Assembly: GCA_019677205.1 (NCBI GenBank)
Contig: JAAMXY010000375.1
Location: 585 to 29,049 of the forward strand
Direction: 5' to 3'
Origin: Pinguiococcus pyrenoidosus
Taxonomy: Eukaryota > Sar > Pinguiophyceae > Pinguiochrysidales > Pinguiochrysidaceae
Length of the DNA: 28,465 bases
Made by a program: the position numbers and the translations under genes. Below, piece after piece: positions 1-10,359 of the stretch; position 1 is the first letter of the stretch, and the number at the start of each line of letters is the position of its first letter. The notes under the pieces were generated by a model. The model searched no databases, was not told where the DNA came from, and saw only the letters and a list, made by a program, of their open reading frames with translations.

Positions 1-400
1 GAAGGCGCTGGAGGTGTACCTGCACCGCAACAAGACCGGTGACAGCGAGAAGCCCAAGACGCTGGAGAAAATCGCGCGGGAGTTCAACGTGCCAGACGGC
101 AAATTGTGGTGGATGCTGCAGAAGTGGAGGAGGAAGACCAGCGAGTATCAACCCTCCGTCGGCTCCAAAGTCCTCATTCAGGTGCGCCGAGCGTCGGTGC
201 TCGTTGGCGTCCGCCTCTCTCACTTCTTATGCTTCTCGACTCCAAAGGCGAATGGCCCGAGCGCGCACGTCGGAAAGGTGGGCGTGGTGGAGGAGAAGCC
301 CCAGAATCGAAATGTTTGGTACCGAGTGCGCATGGAGGACGGCGTGACCATCGCGCTCCGGCGCTCTGCCATGCAAGTGATCCAACCCGCGATTCTGTAG
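1..400 (+). CDS. 3' end of an unrecognised gene (HTH-like segment plus KOW-like tail), 5' truncated by the window
   Basis: The frame is open from the window edge to a TAG at 398-400. The first part reads as a basic helical segment (AREFNVPDGKLWWMLQKWRR, about positions 77-136) resembling a helix-turn-helix or homeodomain-like fold. A 66-nt phase-0 intron is likely at 182-247 (GTGCGC...AAAG). It has no stop, so an unspliced reading stays open, but removing it joins VGSKVLIQ to ANGPSAHVGKVGVVEE. That gives a KOW/SH3-like stretch in which a glycine-containing turn is followed by a VWYRVRMEDG strand. The start lies upstream of the window. The protein could bind nucleic acid, but this is inference from fold-like motifs. 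I do not recognise the family. Confidence 0.6.
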   Translation, partial: KALEVYLHRNKTGDSEKPKTLEKIAREFNVPDGKLWWMLQKWRRKTSEYQPSVGSKVLIQVRRASVLVGVRLSHFLCFSTPKANGPSAHVGKVGVVEEKPQNRNVWYRVRMEDGVTIALRRSAMQVIQPAIL

Positions 401-516
401 CATCTGGTGCTCTACTCGATCTATCAAGCCCTCGAAGAAGACGGCGGCACTCAGCGGATCACGCAACCCACGCAGCCAGGACACGACAAAAGGACCATGA
501 GGACCGGATCAAGGTC

Positions 517-3500
517 TCATGCTGCTTGGAGCCGACTTCGCATGTAGTCGTTGAAGGTGGAGTGGAACTTCCTCCAGTCGATCATGTCTGCCTTGGAGGC
601 GCTTCGGAAGGCGTCTTCCAGGCCCTTCAGCTCCTCTTCGCCAAGGTCGATTCCGGCCCTGGCTAATCCGTTCCGGAACTTGGAGCAGCTGATACTGCCG
701 CTGCGCAGCCGATCGCCGTCGCTCAGGAAGTCCACAATACGAACCCTTCGCACCGACACGACGTTGTACATCTTGTCGAAGGTGTCTTCCGTCTTGACTG
801 CGAAAAGCCAATACGCAATGAACATGAAGTCAGCTTCGTTCGCTTTTCCCCTCCAGATTGTCATGGCTGGTCGCTTTTTCACCGCAGCGTTCTCGTTCGT
901 ACCTTCCGCTTGTTTGCTCTTGTCTCCAGCGGCATCAGCTCCCCCGAGGTCCTTAGCGACCTCGAGGGGGTCCCAGCGCTTGCGCATGTGCTCGCGGTAC
1001 TCGACCGCATTCATGAGGCTCGCTGGATCCGCCTGAAGAGCATCGAAAGGGTGTTGGGGTTGAGTCGCGTCAGCTTACGTTCCACGATGAAGCAGCAAGC
1101 GACGTCCGCACCCCTTCCGCGGCTTCCTTCATCGCTTTGCTGAAAGCTCGATAGTTCACTTCGATGCCTGAAAAGCAATCGCAGTATGTCCGTTTATTGC
1201 TTTCAGCTTTGGTTTCTCCGCGAAGGGGGTATGCGCAGGTATGTCTTCTTACGTGAGTCGTTCGAGGGCTCTCGGAACTTTCGGACCAGCAGGTCGAGCT
1301 CTTCGCGATTGTCGGGGTGCAAGTTGGTCATGCTCAAAACGCGTTCAAAGATCGTGTCAGGGATGTATCTGCACAAGACGCACACAGTTGGGAAGAAGAG
1401 CCTGGTGAGCGGCTTGAAGCCCCGACGCTTGTCCACGTCAACGAAACGCACCCTCGGTTGTGCAAGTCGAAGTCGGAGAACGCCGGTCCCATTTCCAAGC
1501 GAAGGCGCGACGCCTGCCACAGACATGAGGGTCGTGCGTGAAAAGGATCTGCTGAGCGCAAATCCTGAGCGCAAATCCTAAGCGCAAATCCTTACCTTCA
1601 GTGCAATTTGACGAAGCAGAGCGTAGAGGCGCGCCGATTCCTCCTCAGAGAAGTCGTACTTGCCGCCAAAGGCATCCGGCCGGGGCCCTTCCAAGTACCT
1701 GCAGTGACAATGCGGATCAGAATGACGACCTTCTTCTCCCATCCTCATCGCCACGATCGAGCCTCACCTCTTGTCCACGGTGCGCAGCGTCTGAATCGTC
1801 TTCTCGACGTCGACATTCGGATCCCGCTCGAGGCCGGGCAACGAGAACACCTGAGCAGCCACCAACGCTTTCATGACCACCAATTCTTCATGAGCATGTA
1901 GTGTGCGAATGGCAAGCATGTACCATGTCCACAGATGTGACAAAGTCCATGTAGCGCACGAAGGGGCGCCCACCCTCATCCAGTTGCTCCGAGCGATACT
2001 TGTCCGCAAGTGTGTTCATTTCGGACTCGCTAATCAGATGGGATGAGACACTGTTAGGCGCTAGAAATGGGACTCGGGCTCGTCGCCGCCATGGCTTCAC
2101 CTCAAGACGAATCCGGCGAGATTCAGCCCGCGGAAGAACTGGGCACGGGTTATCCGGGAGTGCCGCAGGGGATCCATGTCCTTGAAGAACTCATGCATGC
2201 GGATGCGCTTCGTGAACACCTGCAGGATTTTGTGTTGGAGGTAGAATCAATGTGTAAGTCTTCACATTACCAAGGGAGGCGGCGTCGTGAAAGTAGAAAG
2301 GAAGAGAGAGCCCACCTCGCTACGAATGCCCGCAACGATGGATTCCGAAGACCGATCCGGGCGCTTGAAGCGCAGCGTCTCCGAAAGCTGCTGCGGCGTT
2401 TTGGAGAGCGTGGCTTGCCCGGCGCTGCCCAGCACGGAGACGTGCTGAGGGCCGGAGCCCTCGGCGTCTTCAGCAGCGGGCGGCATTTCTCCATCCGCCA
2501 CTTCCACGAGAAACTTCTTGTAGTTGATGTAGCGGTCGGCCGCCCGTAGGGGATCTACGGACTTGTACTTATTGAAGACCTTCTCCCGCAACTCCGGATC
2601 CGCCGGGAGCAGCCCAAACATGCTCAAGCAGCGCGCAAACTGGTCCCTCGTCACGTGGCCTTCCGACGAGCGGTCAAAGTCGTCGAGCACCGGCTTTAGC
2701 ACGAGATGCTGCTGCCGGATGACGCGGCGCATGTTCTGCAGGGTCTTGCCCAAGTCTTCCGACTCCTCTGCAGCCCCAAGTCCTTCGCCATCAAAGCTCG
2801 TGGCTTTCGTCGCCTCAACGAACGCCCGATAGTTGATCGTCTGGGAATCTCCGGGCACCGCAAATCTGCAAATGTAGTCAAGGTTGACGCGGATGAGATG
2901 TACATGTGTGAATGTGGCGTGGTGGTCGGCCTTGGACTGTACCTGTCAGCAACAGCTTGGAGCTGCTCTTGGTTGAGGGCGATGTCGAACCATCTCGTGA
3001 GGCTCCGGCAGAAGACGGTGCGGGTGACCGTCCCGGTGCGGATCGGATCGTCAGCGAGGTAGAAATCCGCCACCCGCAGCCGTCGCTTGGCAACAAGATA
3101 GGAGAGCTGCTGCCGCAACGAGGTCCACGCGTCGCCGGAGATGCCTGTCACAGATACTTAGCCCACAGAACGATCGCCTCGAAAATCCGCTACTCCATTT
3201 CGGTTCATGTACCTTTGCCGGAGATTCCATTCTCCTCGACGCTCGAGCGGTGTTGCTCGTCCGTCTCAGGGCGGCACTCTGCGTCATCCACGTCTCCACA
3301 GAGCCTGTAGACGCGAAAGGTTATCAAAGCCAGCAGCGCACACTTGAGGGACACCAAGAACCTCCGTGCGCGCACCTGCGGTAGTTGCAGCCTTGCTCTG
3401 CGGCATATGCTTTCGCGAGGAGATTGCTCTCGTATGAACTCGTGCTCAGCACCCTTGAAAGGCGGCATCAGTTGGTGCCCTGCGTCCTTCTCTTGCAACG

Positions 3501-4489
3501 ACGAGACCGCTGCTGCACCTGTTCAACGTGCGGATGAACTGCTGCTCCGTGACGCAGCCGTTGTTGGTCGTGTCGAAGTCCTATGGCCGCAACGGGGGAC
3601 GGTCGTAAGACACCGAGGTTTCCCCGTCCCCAAGGCGCAGCAGAGCATTTTACCTGAAAGAACATCTTGAGCTGGATGCCCTCTGCCTTGACGCGAGCTT
3701 GAACCGGCCCCAGAACATCCCGCAAGGATTCAACCTGGATTGGTATCGTAGGTACGGACGGTGAGGGAGGGGTACGTCTGGTTTGCTCGAGCAAGGGCGT
3801 CGCACCTCCTCGGCAGTAAGAGCCGGGCAATCGAGGCCCATCGGCGGCCGGACGTCCTCGTCGGACAGCGCCAGCTTGACCACCTTTTCAGTCGTCCACG
3901 CAGATGATGAGCTCATCCACTGGCTTTCCGTGGACTTTGGCTTCTTCTTTTTCTTCTTCATCTTCTTCTTCATCTTCTTCTTTTTCCTCTTGTTTGCCTA
4001 CAAACCTTTTCTGGATGCTGTTCGAGGGCCTTGATGGTGAAGACCTCGTCGATGAGGTCGCAGAACCCCGCGTAGTTGACCAAGTCCGGCTCGTACAGAT
4101 CCCTTTGCGCAGCTAAGTTTAGCCTCTTGCCAGCGCCATTTGTTCCACACGGCGTGGCCTACCGATAGCTGTCGCAGAGCGCCTGCACGTAGTCACTCGG
4201 CAGCTCGATTCCGGCCATGTTCAGCGCCCGCGTGAACTGTCCAGCAGTCACTTTCTTGGTGTGGCGCTGCGAGGAAAGCGCCTTAGAGAGGATGCCTCTT
4301 CAACTGGCCTCCTGACTATGTCCAACGCACTTCGCACCTGATCGAAGGTGCGCATGAACTCGGCCAGGCGGATCCGGCGTTTCTTGCAACTGCGTTGCAC
4401 CTGCAGAGTCGTCAGGAAGGGTGGAGCTTGGAAGTTCTAGCTGCCGACGCGGAACGCACCAAGGTGATGGCGGCCGTGGAGGGGTCCAT
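517..4489 (-). CDS. Multi-EF-hand protein, EFCAB6-like (at least six EF-hand-like pairs), many exons
   Basis: Minus-strand exons between 4489 and 517 encode repeated modules of one pattern: a basic segment, a helix entering 'DFD.LRSG', a strand, 'QF.RAL..AG', a second helix, then 'VNY..F'. Examples are RIRLAEFMRTFDQ with AGQFTRALNMAG (4163-4400), MFFQ joined to DFDTTNNGCVTEQQFI (around 3500-3660), DDFDRSSEGHVTRDQF (around 2650), KRIRMHEFFKDMDPLR (around 2200), SDFDLHNRGCVS (around 1470) and DRLRSGSISCSKF (around 700). Exon 1 (4460-4489), exon 2 (4338-4400) and exon 3 (4163-4266) join in phase through GT-AG introns of 59 and 71 nt, which supports the ATG at 4489. The last exon ends with a TGA at 517. 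EFCAB6-type proteins are axonemal microtubule inner proteins in flagellated cells, so a flagellar role is plausible but inferred. Many loops lack the acidic twelfth residue. The exon set is incomplete in detail, especially near 3200-3500 and 3830-4080. Confidence 0.82.
1514..1595 (-). repeat. Intron of the EF-hand gene carrying three tandem copies of a 13-bp unit
   Basis: On the plus strand the unit (t/t/t)(g/g/a)agcgcaaatcc occurs three times without a gap at 1553-1565, 1566-1578 and 1579-1591. On the sense (minus) strand the array starts right after a GTAAG donor at 1595 and the intron ends at a CAG at 1514-1516, 82 nt in all. The repeat makes up about half of the intron. Confidence 0.7.
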
Positions 4490-4896
4490 CGTTCCAACTG
4501 ATGCGGCAGCAGAAGGAGGCGGTCAAGACAGCCAGAGTGCCGCAGTGCTCTTTGCAAAAGAGCCCCGCGACGCTCAGCTAAGGACAGAGGCGTCAGGATC
4601 GTTACGCCGCAGAACATTGCGAAAGCGGAGCCTTACATGATGTGTAGCAGAGGCCTAGAAGGCTGCTGAAACAGACAAGAACCATTGATTGGAGGTGGCG
4701 CAAGATTAAAATCTAGGTGACAGACTAGGACGGAGGAAGCCGGACAGATGCAAACAATGGTCTTAATAAAGAGCTATGCCATTGGCCCAGTTTGCACTCG
4801 TTGTTACCCAGCTGCTACACAGGCAAATAGAACAGGAATTCTTGCCGTTCCTGTACTTTCATCAGGCGTCGCCGCGCCGCGCGCCAACGGCCAAAG
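4490..4896. other. Divergent intergenic region between the EF-hand gene and the PhyH gene
   Basis: About 400 bp separate the inferred start of the minus-strand EF-hand gene from the plus-strand PhyH start, so both promoters should lie here. I see no clear TATA box or repeat. An AATAAA at about 4765 lies 130 bp before the PhyH ATG and is probably coincidental. Open frames in this stretch (for example plus 4395-4640) overlap EF-hand exons antisense and show no protein family signal. Confidence 0.5.
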
Positions 4897-6052
4897 ATGA
4901 TCTCTCGCCACTTCTCCCGCTGTGTGCGCAGCTTGAGCATGTCGGCGGTGCACAAGCCAGCGCTGCCGAGTCTGCCGCCGCTGCGCGTAGAGGAGCTGCT
5001 TCCAGCCGCCCAAGTCGCCGCACTGGACAGAGACGGCGCCATTGTGCTGCGTAACGTGCTCAACGACGAGTGGATCGAGGCTCTACGGGAGGCGGTACTG
5101 TGCAGCTACTCGCATGCAAGCTTTCAGAGCGAAGCATGACCTGTGGCTCTAGGCTGAGGCCAACATGCAGAATCCAGGACCCCTCTGTGATGAACACAGC
5201 GAAGCGCAGGGAACCAAGGTAGCCCATGTCCCCCGAGAAGCCAGTAAGGAAGCGCTTGGAAGCTTAGGCAATGGGTTCCGCAGGGCCGCTTCCACGATGA
5301 TCAGTTCCTTTACATGCGCCACGAGGTGTTCCGGCAGCTGATCTTCGAGTCTGGCATGGCAGCGCTTGCGGTGCGTAGAGGGACATCCTGGCCAAGTGTC
5401 ACCATCGGCGTTTGCAGAAGGTGCTAAGCACACGTGTGCCTTCTGCGTCTCTCCAGGCCCGTGGACTCCAGTCGAAGAGTGCGCATGTGTTCTATGATCA
5501 GCTGCTCGTGAAGGAACCCGGCACCAGCGCGCCAACGCCTTGGCACAACGACACAAGCTACTGGCCTCTGAAAGGTACGTCGTCATCGTCGTCTAGCGTC
5601 GCAATCCGCTCCAGCTTTGCAATCTGCTCCAGCTGTGCAATCCGCTCCAGCTTTTCAATCCGCTCCAGCTTTGCAATCCGCTCCAGCTTTGCAATCCTCG
5701 CCAATGTGCTCTCCACTCTTACGCGTTTGCGTCGGGAACAGGGGATCAGATCTGCAGCACCTGGATAGCCATGGACGACGTGAAAAGAGAAAACGGGGTT
5801 CAGTATGTGAAGGTTCGTGGTTCAGCCATTCGGTTCCCTCTGTGCGCTCTTGGTACTGACAAGTGTTGGTGTAAAGGGCTCTCACAAATGGGACCTCATC
5901 CATGAAGTTACAAACTTTAGCGGTGGCGACAACTCCGGCAAGAACACGTACCAGACCAGAGAAGCCGATCTTCCGGTAGTTCCAGACATCGATCAGGTGA
6001 TCAGGAGACGAAGCGCCTGTTAGAGTGCCGCTCTCCAGCCCAGCTCATTCTG

Positions 6053-6096
<44 letters not shown>

Positions 6097-6468
6097 GCCT
6101 TTGCTTCTGACATCTGGCAGGGTGTGCTCGAAGGCGAGTACGAGCTCCTTGGATGGGACATGTCCCCAGGAGACGTAATCCTCTTCAAGAGCGCGGCCAT
6201 CCACGGCGCCAAGGGCACCGAAGGATCGACGAATCGGCGCCGTGGCTACGCTGTTCGGTACAGCTTCTATACCAAATGCACTTTCCTCGCCAGCACGTGC
6301 GGAGCCTAATTCGTCTCTCTTCTCGGAAGGTGGCTCGGAGACGACGTGACGTACGACCCCCGCCCTGGCACCATGAACGACGGCTGGGTGGAAGTGGGAT
6401 ACGACAGCAAGCTTGCTCCGGGCAGCAAGATGACCTGCGAGCTTCACCCAGACGTGTTGGCTGCGTAG
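4897..6468 (+). CDS. Phytanoyl-CoA dioxygenase (PhyH) family protein, 7 exons, 289 aa
   Basis: Exons 4897-5094, 5284-5370, 5457-5574, 5742-5812, 5877-5996, 6121-6257 and 6330-6468 join with consistent GT-AG boundaries and phases, giving 289 residues, a normal length for the family. It is an Fe(II)/2-oxoglutarate dioxygenase. The iron-binding HxD is visible in PWHNDTSYW (His125, Asp127), the distal histidine in SAAIHGAKG (His226), and arginines that could hold 2-oxoglutarate follow at 237-239. The C-terminal WLGDDVTYDPRPGTM is typical of bacterial-like PhyH proteins in this family. The substrate is unknown; known relatives hydroxylate phytanoyl-CoA and many other small molecules. The N-terminus (MISRHFSRCVRSLSM) is arginine-rich without acidic residues and could be a mitochondrial presequence; Met15 is an alternative start. 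The gene converges on the SDR-hydrolase gene with about 125 bp between the stops. Confidence 0.93.
5601..5697 (+). repeat. 18-bp minisatellite (about 5.4 copies) in PhyH intron 3
   Basis: Units of gcaatccgctccagcttt start at 5601, 5619, 5637, 5655 and 5673, with a partial sixth at 5691. Copies differ at one or two bases. The array lies inside the intron 5575-5741, just after the donor. Because 18 is a multiple of three, the reading frame stays open through it, encoding six-residue repeats (AIRSSF) if the intron were retained. Confidence 0.9.
6057..6094 (+). repeat. (TC)n microsatellite in PhyH intron 5
   Basis: About 19 TC dinucleotides in the intron 5997-6120, ending about 26 bp before the CAG acceptor at 6118-6120. 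On the coding strand it forms a long polypyrimidine tract. Confidence 0.9.
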
Positions 6469-6593
6469 TCGAGCCTGCTTGTCTCGGATGGATCGTGGCT
6501 CGAGGGAGATGACGTTTCCACGGAAAAGGCTGCGAAGAAGGTACCAATACAAAGGAAAACGAGTTCAAACGAGTTCACTTTCATTGCTTCACG

Positions 6594-9500
6594 TCAGTGG
6601 TACGAGTCGTGCAACTGCTTGCGCCAAATCGGCAAGGGCATCTCTTCCTCCGGACCGCCGTCGCTTGGCGGCTCCGGCTCTTCCAAAAAGTTGAGCACCT
6701 CAAAGCGGATCCTCGAGTACAGATGCTTCATGCTCTCCTTCTTGGGGTCACCGGCCCTGTGGCCGAGCCTGCTGCTGATGGGCTTCAGAATCACTTGGTC
6801 ACCTAAGCAAAGGGAGCGTGGTTCCGTCCTCATGGTCAGCATTGGAAAGCCTCCGCCACGAACGCCACGGAAAGCAAGCCACGCACCTTCGTTGATCATC
6901 CAGCCAACTTCCCTTTTGGCTTCCGTCAGTGTGAAGTACTTGTCTGTGTCACACGGCATGTACAGGATTTGCGCCTTGACCCTTGCGAGGTGCTGCCTGA
7001 GAAAAGCCCACAGCGCCGATTCAGCACAAATGCTTCTGTGCAGAGGCGCAGAGCGCATGCTTCGTCTTACCGCGTGATCGCATCCGCGGTGACGCTGGAA
7101 AGCGCATCCGTCTCTGTTGCTCCCAATGCTGTTGTTCGCTTCCACGTCCTGATCTGTGGATGAATGGATGACAGGGGAATGGCTCAGGCTAAGGACTTTC
7201 ATCGCATCGCTGCCAAACGCACTGGTTGCCGAGCTGTACCTGTGACAGCAGATCGTTGGGATCTGCGCCGGCGAACGCTGCCAGGTAATCTCCGTCGACA
7301 AAGGCATGTCCCGAAAGGAAGCCCTCCTGAGGATACAAAAAGAAAGGAGAGAGGGGGAAGAAGTAAGCTTGTGCAACCACGCTATCATGAACTTTGGACG
7401 ACGTCGTGTTGCGCGGCGCGGCCACCGACCTGCAAAAAGCGGTGCTCCAGATAGAAGGTGGCACCCACGCCCCAGCCAGCGTAGATGCGCGAGAACGCCT
7501 CGATCCCCTTGTGCGGAAATGACGCGAAGTATCCTTGTTCTATCATCGTCAGGATGCAGAAAAGGAAAAGAGAAGCTCGCCCAATGAGGCCACACTCAAA
7601 TTCCGCGAGTCTGCTTGCATGTGGGGCGAACCTGCGTCGTAGCCTGGGTCGCTGCAGAGGGCTGCTTCCAACGAGTCCAAGAACACCCGATTGAGGTCGC
7701 CGCAGCGGCTTGTTCCGCAGATCGCAATCACCCTCTTCACGGCGTCTGGATACCGCCAGGCCCAGTCAAAGCCTTGCATCGCTCCCATGGAGTAGCCGTA
7801 CACGATATCTACCGCGTCAATTCTGGAACGAGCAACCGGGCTTAGGTATGACGGTGTGCTGCGTGCTTCCGTAGAACGGAGAGCGTGCGTACCCGAACTC
7901 CTCCTGCAGCAGCTTCTTCTGAGCTCGCACGTTGTCCCCAATGGAAAACTTGTAGATCTCGTCGTGGTCCCGGAGGCACAGGGCGCCTGCTACGTTGTCC
8001 ACCGCAAACTGATGCGATGGGGAGAAAGACACTCCGTTTCCTAACAACAACCAGATGCGGAGCAAAGGACGCATCAGCTCTTGCCAAGAAAGCAAGAAGG
8101 AATTTGGAAGGAGGAGCGCATTACCAAGCTGGTTCACGACGATCACAAGATGCTCGTCGGTGTTTAGGACATGTTGTGGAGACGGGCCAATGAGGTAGTC
8201 GAAGTCGCTGCTCGTGGCATCGAAGCTGGTCGGCACCAAAACGACCTTGGAAATGCGTGGAGGAGTGGAAGGTCGATCAGGGGATTGCACAGAGACGAGG
8301 ATGCAGCTGGGACCGCACCGCAGAGTACCTTCTTGTTCCGGATGACGCCGTAGTCTCCATGCACAACGTATGCAAGACCTTTCGGGAGAAGAGGTGTGGC
8401 TTAGCTCGCTGGCCGCCAACACAGAGCGGCCTGTTCCTTCGCGGATCCATCTTACTTGCATGTCCATTGGGCGCGTCTGGACACTCGGGAATAACTTGGC
8501 CAGATTCAAGCTCGAAGCCCTTTCATGAAAGCAAGCTGTCAGCAACGCAGCGAATACGGCGGGCGATCCTGGCAGGATCTGCGTACCGTGATGTCGAAGT
8601 GCTTCGTGCGCGGATCGTGGAGGGTCTCCAACGCAGCCGACGAGCCCTTCCTCAGAGTCCCGGGCCTCACTTCAGTGTCGGACATCTGCACTTCGCAACG
8701 TCCCTCAGTCTGAGAAAGCTTGTCCGACTGCCACGACTTGAAGACGATGCCGAGCCTTTCCGTCGCCTTCTTCGAGGAGAAGAGGGAGAAGTTCGAGTCG
8801 AGGGGCACTTTGGCGTACGCAAAAAGCTCCTCGCGAAACGACAAGGCTTTCGTATCCATTTCCAGCACATTCTCTGCACAATCGCAATCGAGGCAGACAT
8901 TCGAGGCTTAGGCAACGGGTGAGGTGAAAGGTGCCGCGTCGTGGCCAGCAGCTCACCCATAAGTTGCAGCGTGCTTGCATCGAATCGCGTGTCCGGTGCT
9001 GCAATGTTGTAGATTTCGTGCGTCCCCGGTGCTCCAGCGTCCTGTATCAGAAGGTGCTAAGTCCCAGAGCCTTCAAAAAGCAAAAGGCTGGCCGGAGAAG
9101 CAATGGCGAATTGACGCGGCAGACCTCTTGTAGAACGGACTCCACGTGAGCTTGGATCACGTCATCCTCACTGACGTAGTTCCAGAGCATGATACACCTT
9201 GCATCCCCCGGAGTCGGAGAAGGCCATGGAAGTTCCCCTTGGGAGAAGTGTGGTCAATGAAGAGTACCAAACGCCGCAGCCAGCTTCCGCATCGCTTACC
9301 CCACTTCTCGTTCTTGATGATGTTCGGAAATCGCAGGCTGATGAAGCTGACATCTGCGACAGCGAACTCGTTGAGAAGGAAACTCTCTACGGTGCTCCGA
9401 GTCCGCTGGTACCGCCACGGATACCTGGAGACGTTCTTGAAGCGCAGGAGATCAGCTCCTCGCAAGCCGCTTTGCTAAGGCCGTAGGTCTCGAAGGGCTG

Positions 9501-10359
9501 GGGCCTTTGGGCCATGCGAGAAAAACCCCAGTCGATGAGAGGCACAGAAAGGCTTTCGAAGCTCAAGAAACGCCGACCACGCACCGATCCTGCTCAATCA
9601 GTGGCACGGTGGCCGGGATGAAGGAGCCCGCGCCTTTCGCCTTGTGGCTGAACCCCATTGCAAAGGCGGAGCTGCTGAAGACGAAGCGCCTGCGGCGGGC
9701 AAACCTCGGCATCAGCCAAAACGTTCGCAGGCGATCAAGCTGCTGGAAGCTTGCAGTGGACATACCGCAAGCCAGTTGCCACTCCAGCCTCCACCAGCGC
9801 GTTGGTACCTAGTTGCACTTTCGTCAGCCGCACGTCGAGGGAACCAAGCCCGAGGAAGCCGTCAGTCATACTTGCGAGGTTGTCGCTGTAGAGGTCCCAG
9901 GGCGTTGCATCCTCCAAGCCGATGGGAATGCTGTCCACGTCCACCATCTCCCTAGGTCACCTGTCCGTCAGGTGGCGAGTACGAAGGCGGCGATTTGTGA
10001 CCTCGACTCACCGAACGCCGAACGGCGCCGTAGCAGAAGGGCCTGGCCACGCCGCACAGTGAATCACATAGTCCACTTCCAGCAGCGCTTCTCTCAGCTG
10101 CTTCTCCTCTTCGGATCCATGCACCTGCACATGCAGTTTCAACTTGCCTTATGCGCCCATTCTGTCCAACGCCCGGAGATATCTTCGTGCTTACCGCTCG
10201 CGCCAGATTCAGCTGCAGGAAACTGTCAAAGTCGCAGTTCTCGGCCGCAGCCTGCGCGTCAATGCCCAGAATCTGGCAGGGCACCCTGGTCTTGAGGCGC
10301 TCGATGATGCCTCGGCCGATCCGGCCGGAGGCGCCGGTGACCGCGACACGTCGGAGCAT
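6594..10359 (-). CDS. Bifunctional fusion: NAD(P)-dependent SDR epimerase/dehydratase + MetX-like alpha/beta hydrolase
   Basis: The 5' half (10359 to about 8700) encodes an extended SDR: the Rossmann motif VAVTGASGRIG at residues 5-15, VDYVIHCAAWPGPS, the FVFSSSAF serine region, the catalytic TYGLSK (Tyr179, Lys183), then LRFPNIIKNEKW and YVSEDDVIQAH. The 3' half (about 8660 to 6594) encodes a homoserine O-acetyltransferase-like hydrolase: HGDYGVIRNKK, VVLVPTSFDAT, DNVRAQKKLL, the nucleophile GYSMGAMQ (around 7790), the acid in MPCDTDKYF (around 6950) and the histidine in RLGHRAGDP (around 6745). The exon holding the SDR C-terminus runs without a stop through MSDTEVRPG into KHFDIT, and splicing in phase 0 continues into GFELESGQVIPE, so one reading frame links both enzymes, about 690 aa. 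The start may instead be 10467, adding 36 residues rich in Arg and Ser. Substrates are unknown. An internal start at MSDTEV could yield the hydrolase alone. Confidence 0.85.

Noticed and set aside
3940-3992. Lys-rich tail (poly-K) as a nuclear signal on the minus strand
   Set aside because: The GAA-type repeat can be read in several frames and lies at an exon or intron edge I could not place, so the protein sequence is uncertain.
1203-4300. Frameshifts and stops in the EF-hand gene taken as a pseudogene
   Set aside because: The breaks coincide with GT-AG introns, and joined exons restore the repeat pattern in phase.
5601-5697. Short direct repeats considered as a CRISPR array
   Set aside because: The units are contiguous with no spacers and lie in a eukaryotic intron, so this is a minisatellite.
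6594-7595. 333-aa minus-strand frame as one exon
   Set aside because: It reads through introns. Hydrolase-like sequence appears only in parts; inner stretches are intron, and the acid-residue exon is reached by splicing.
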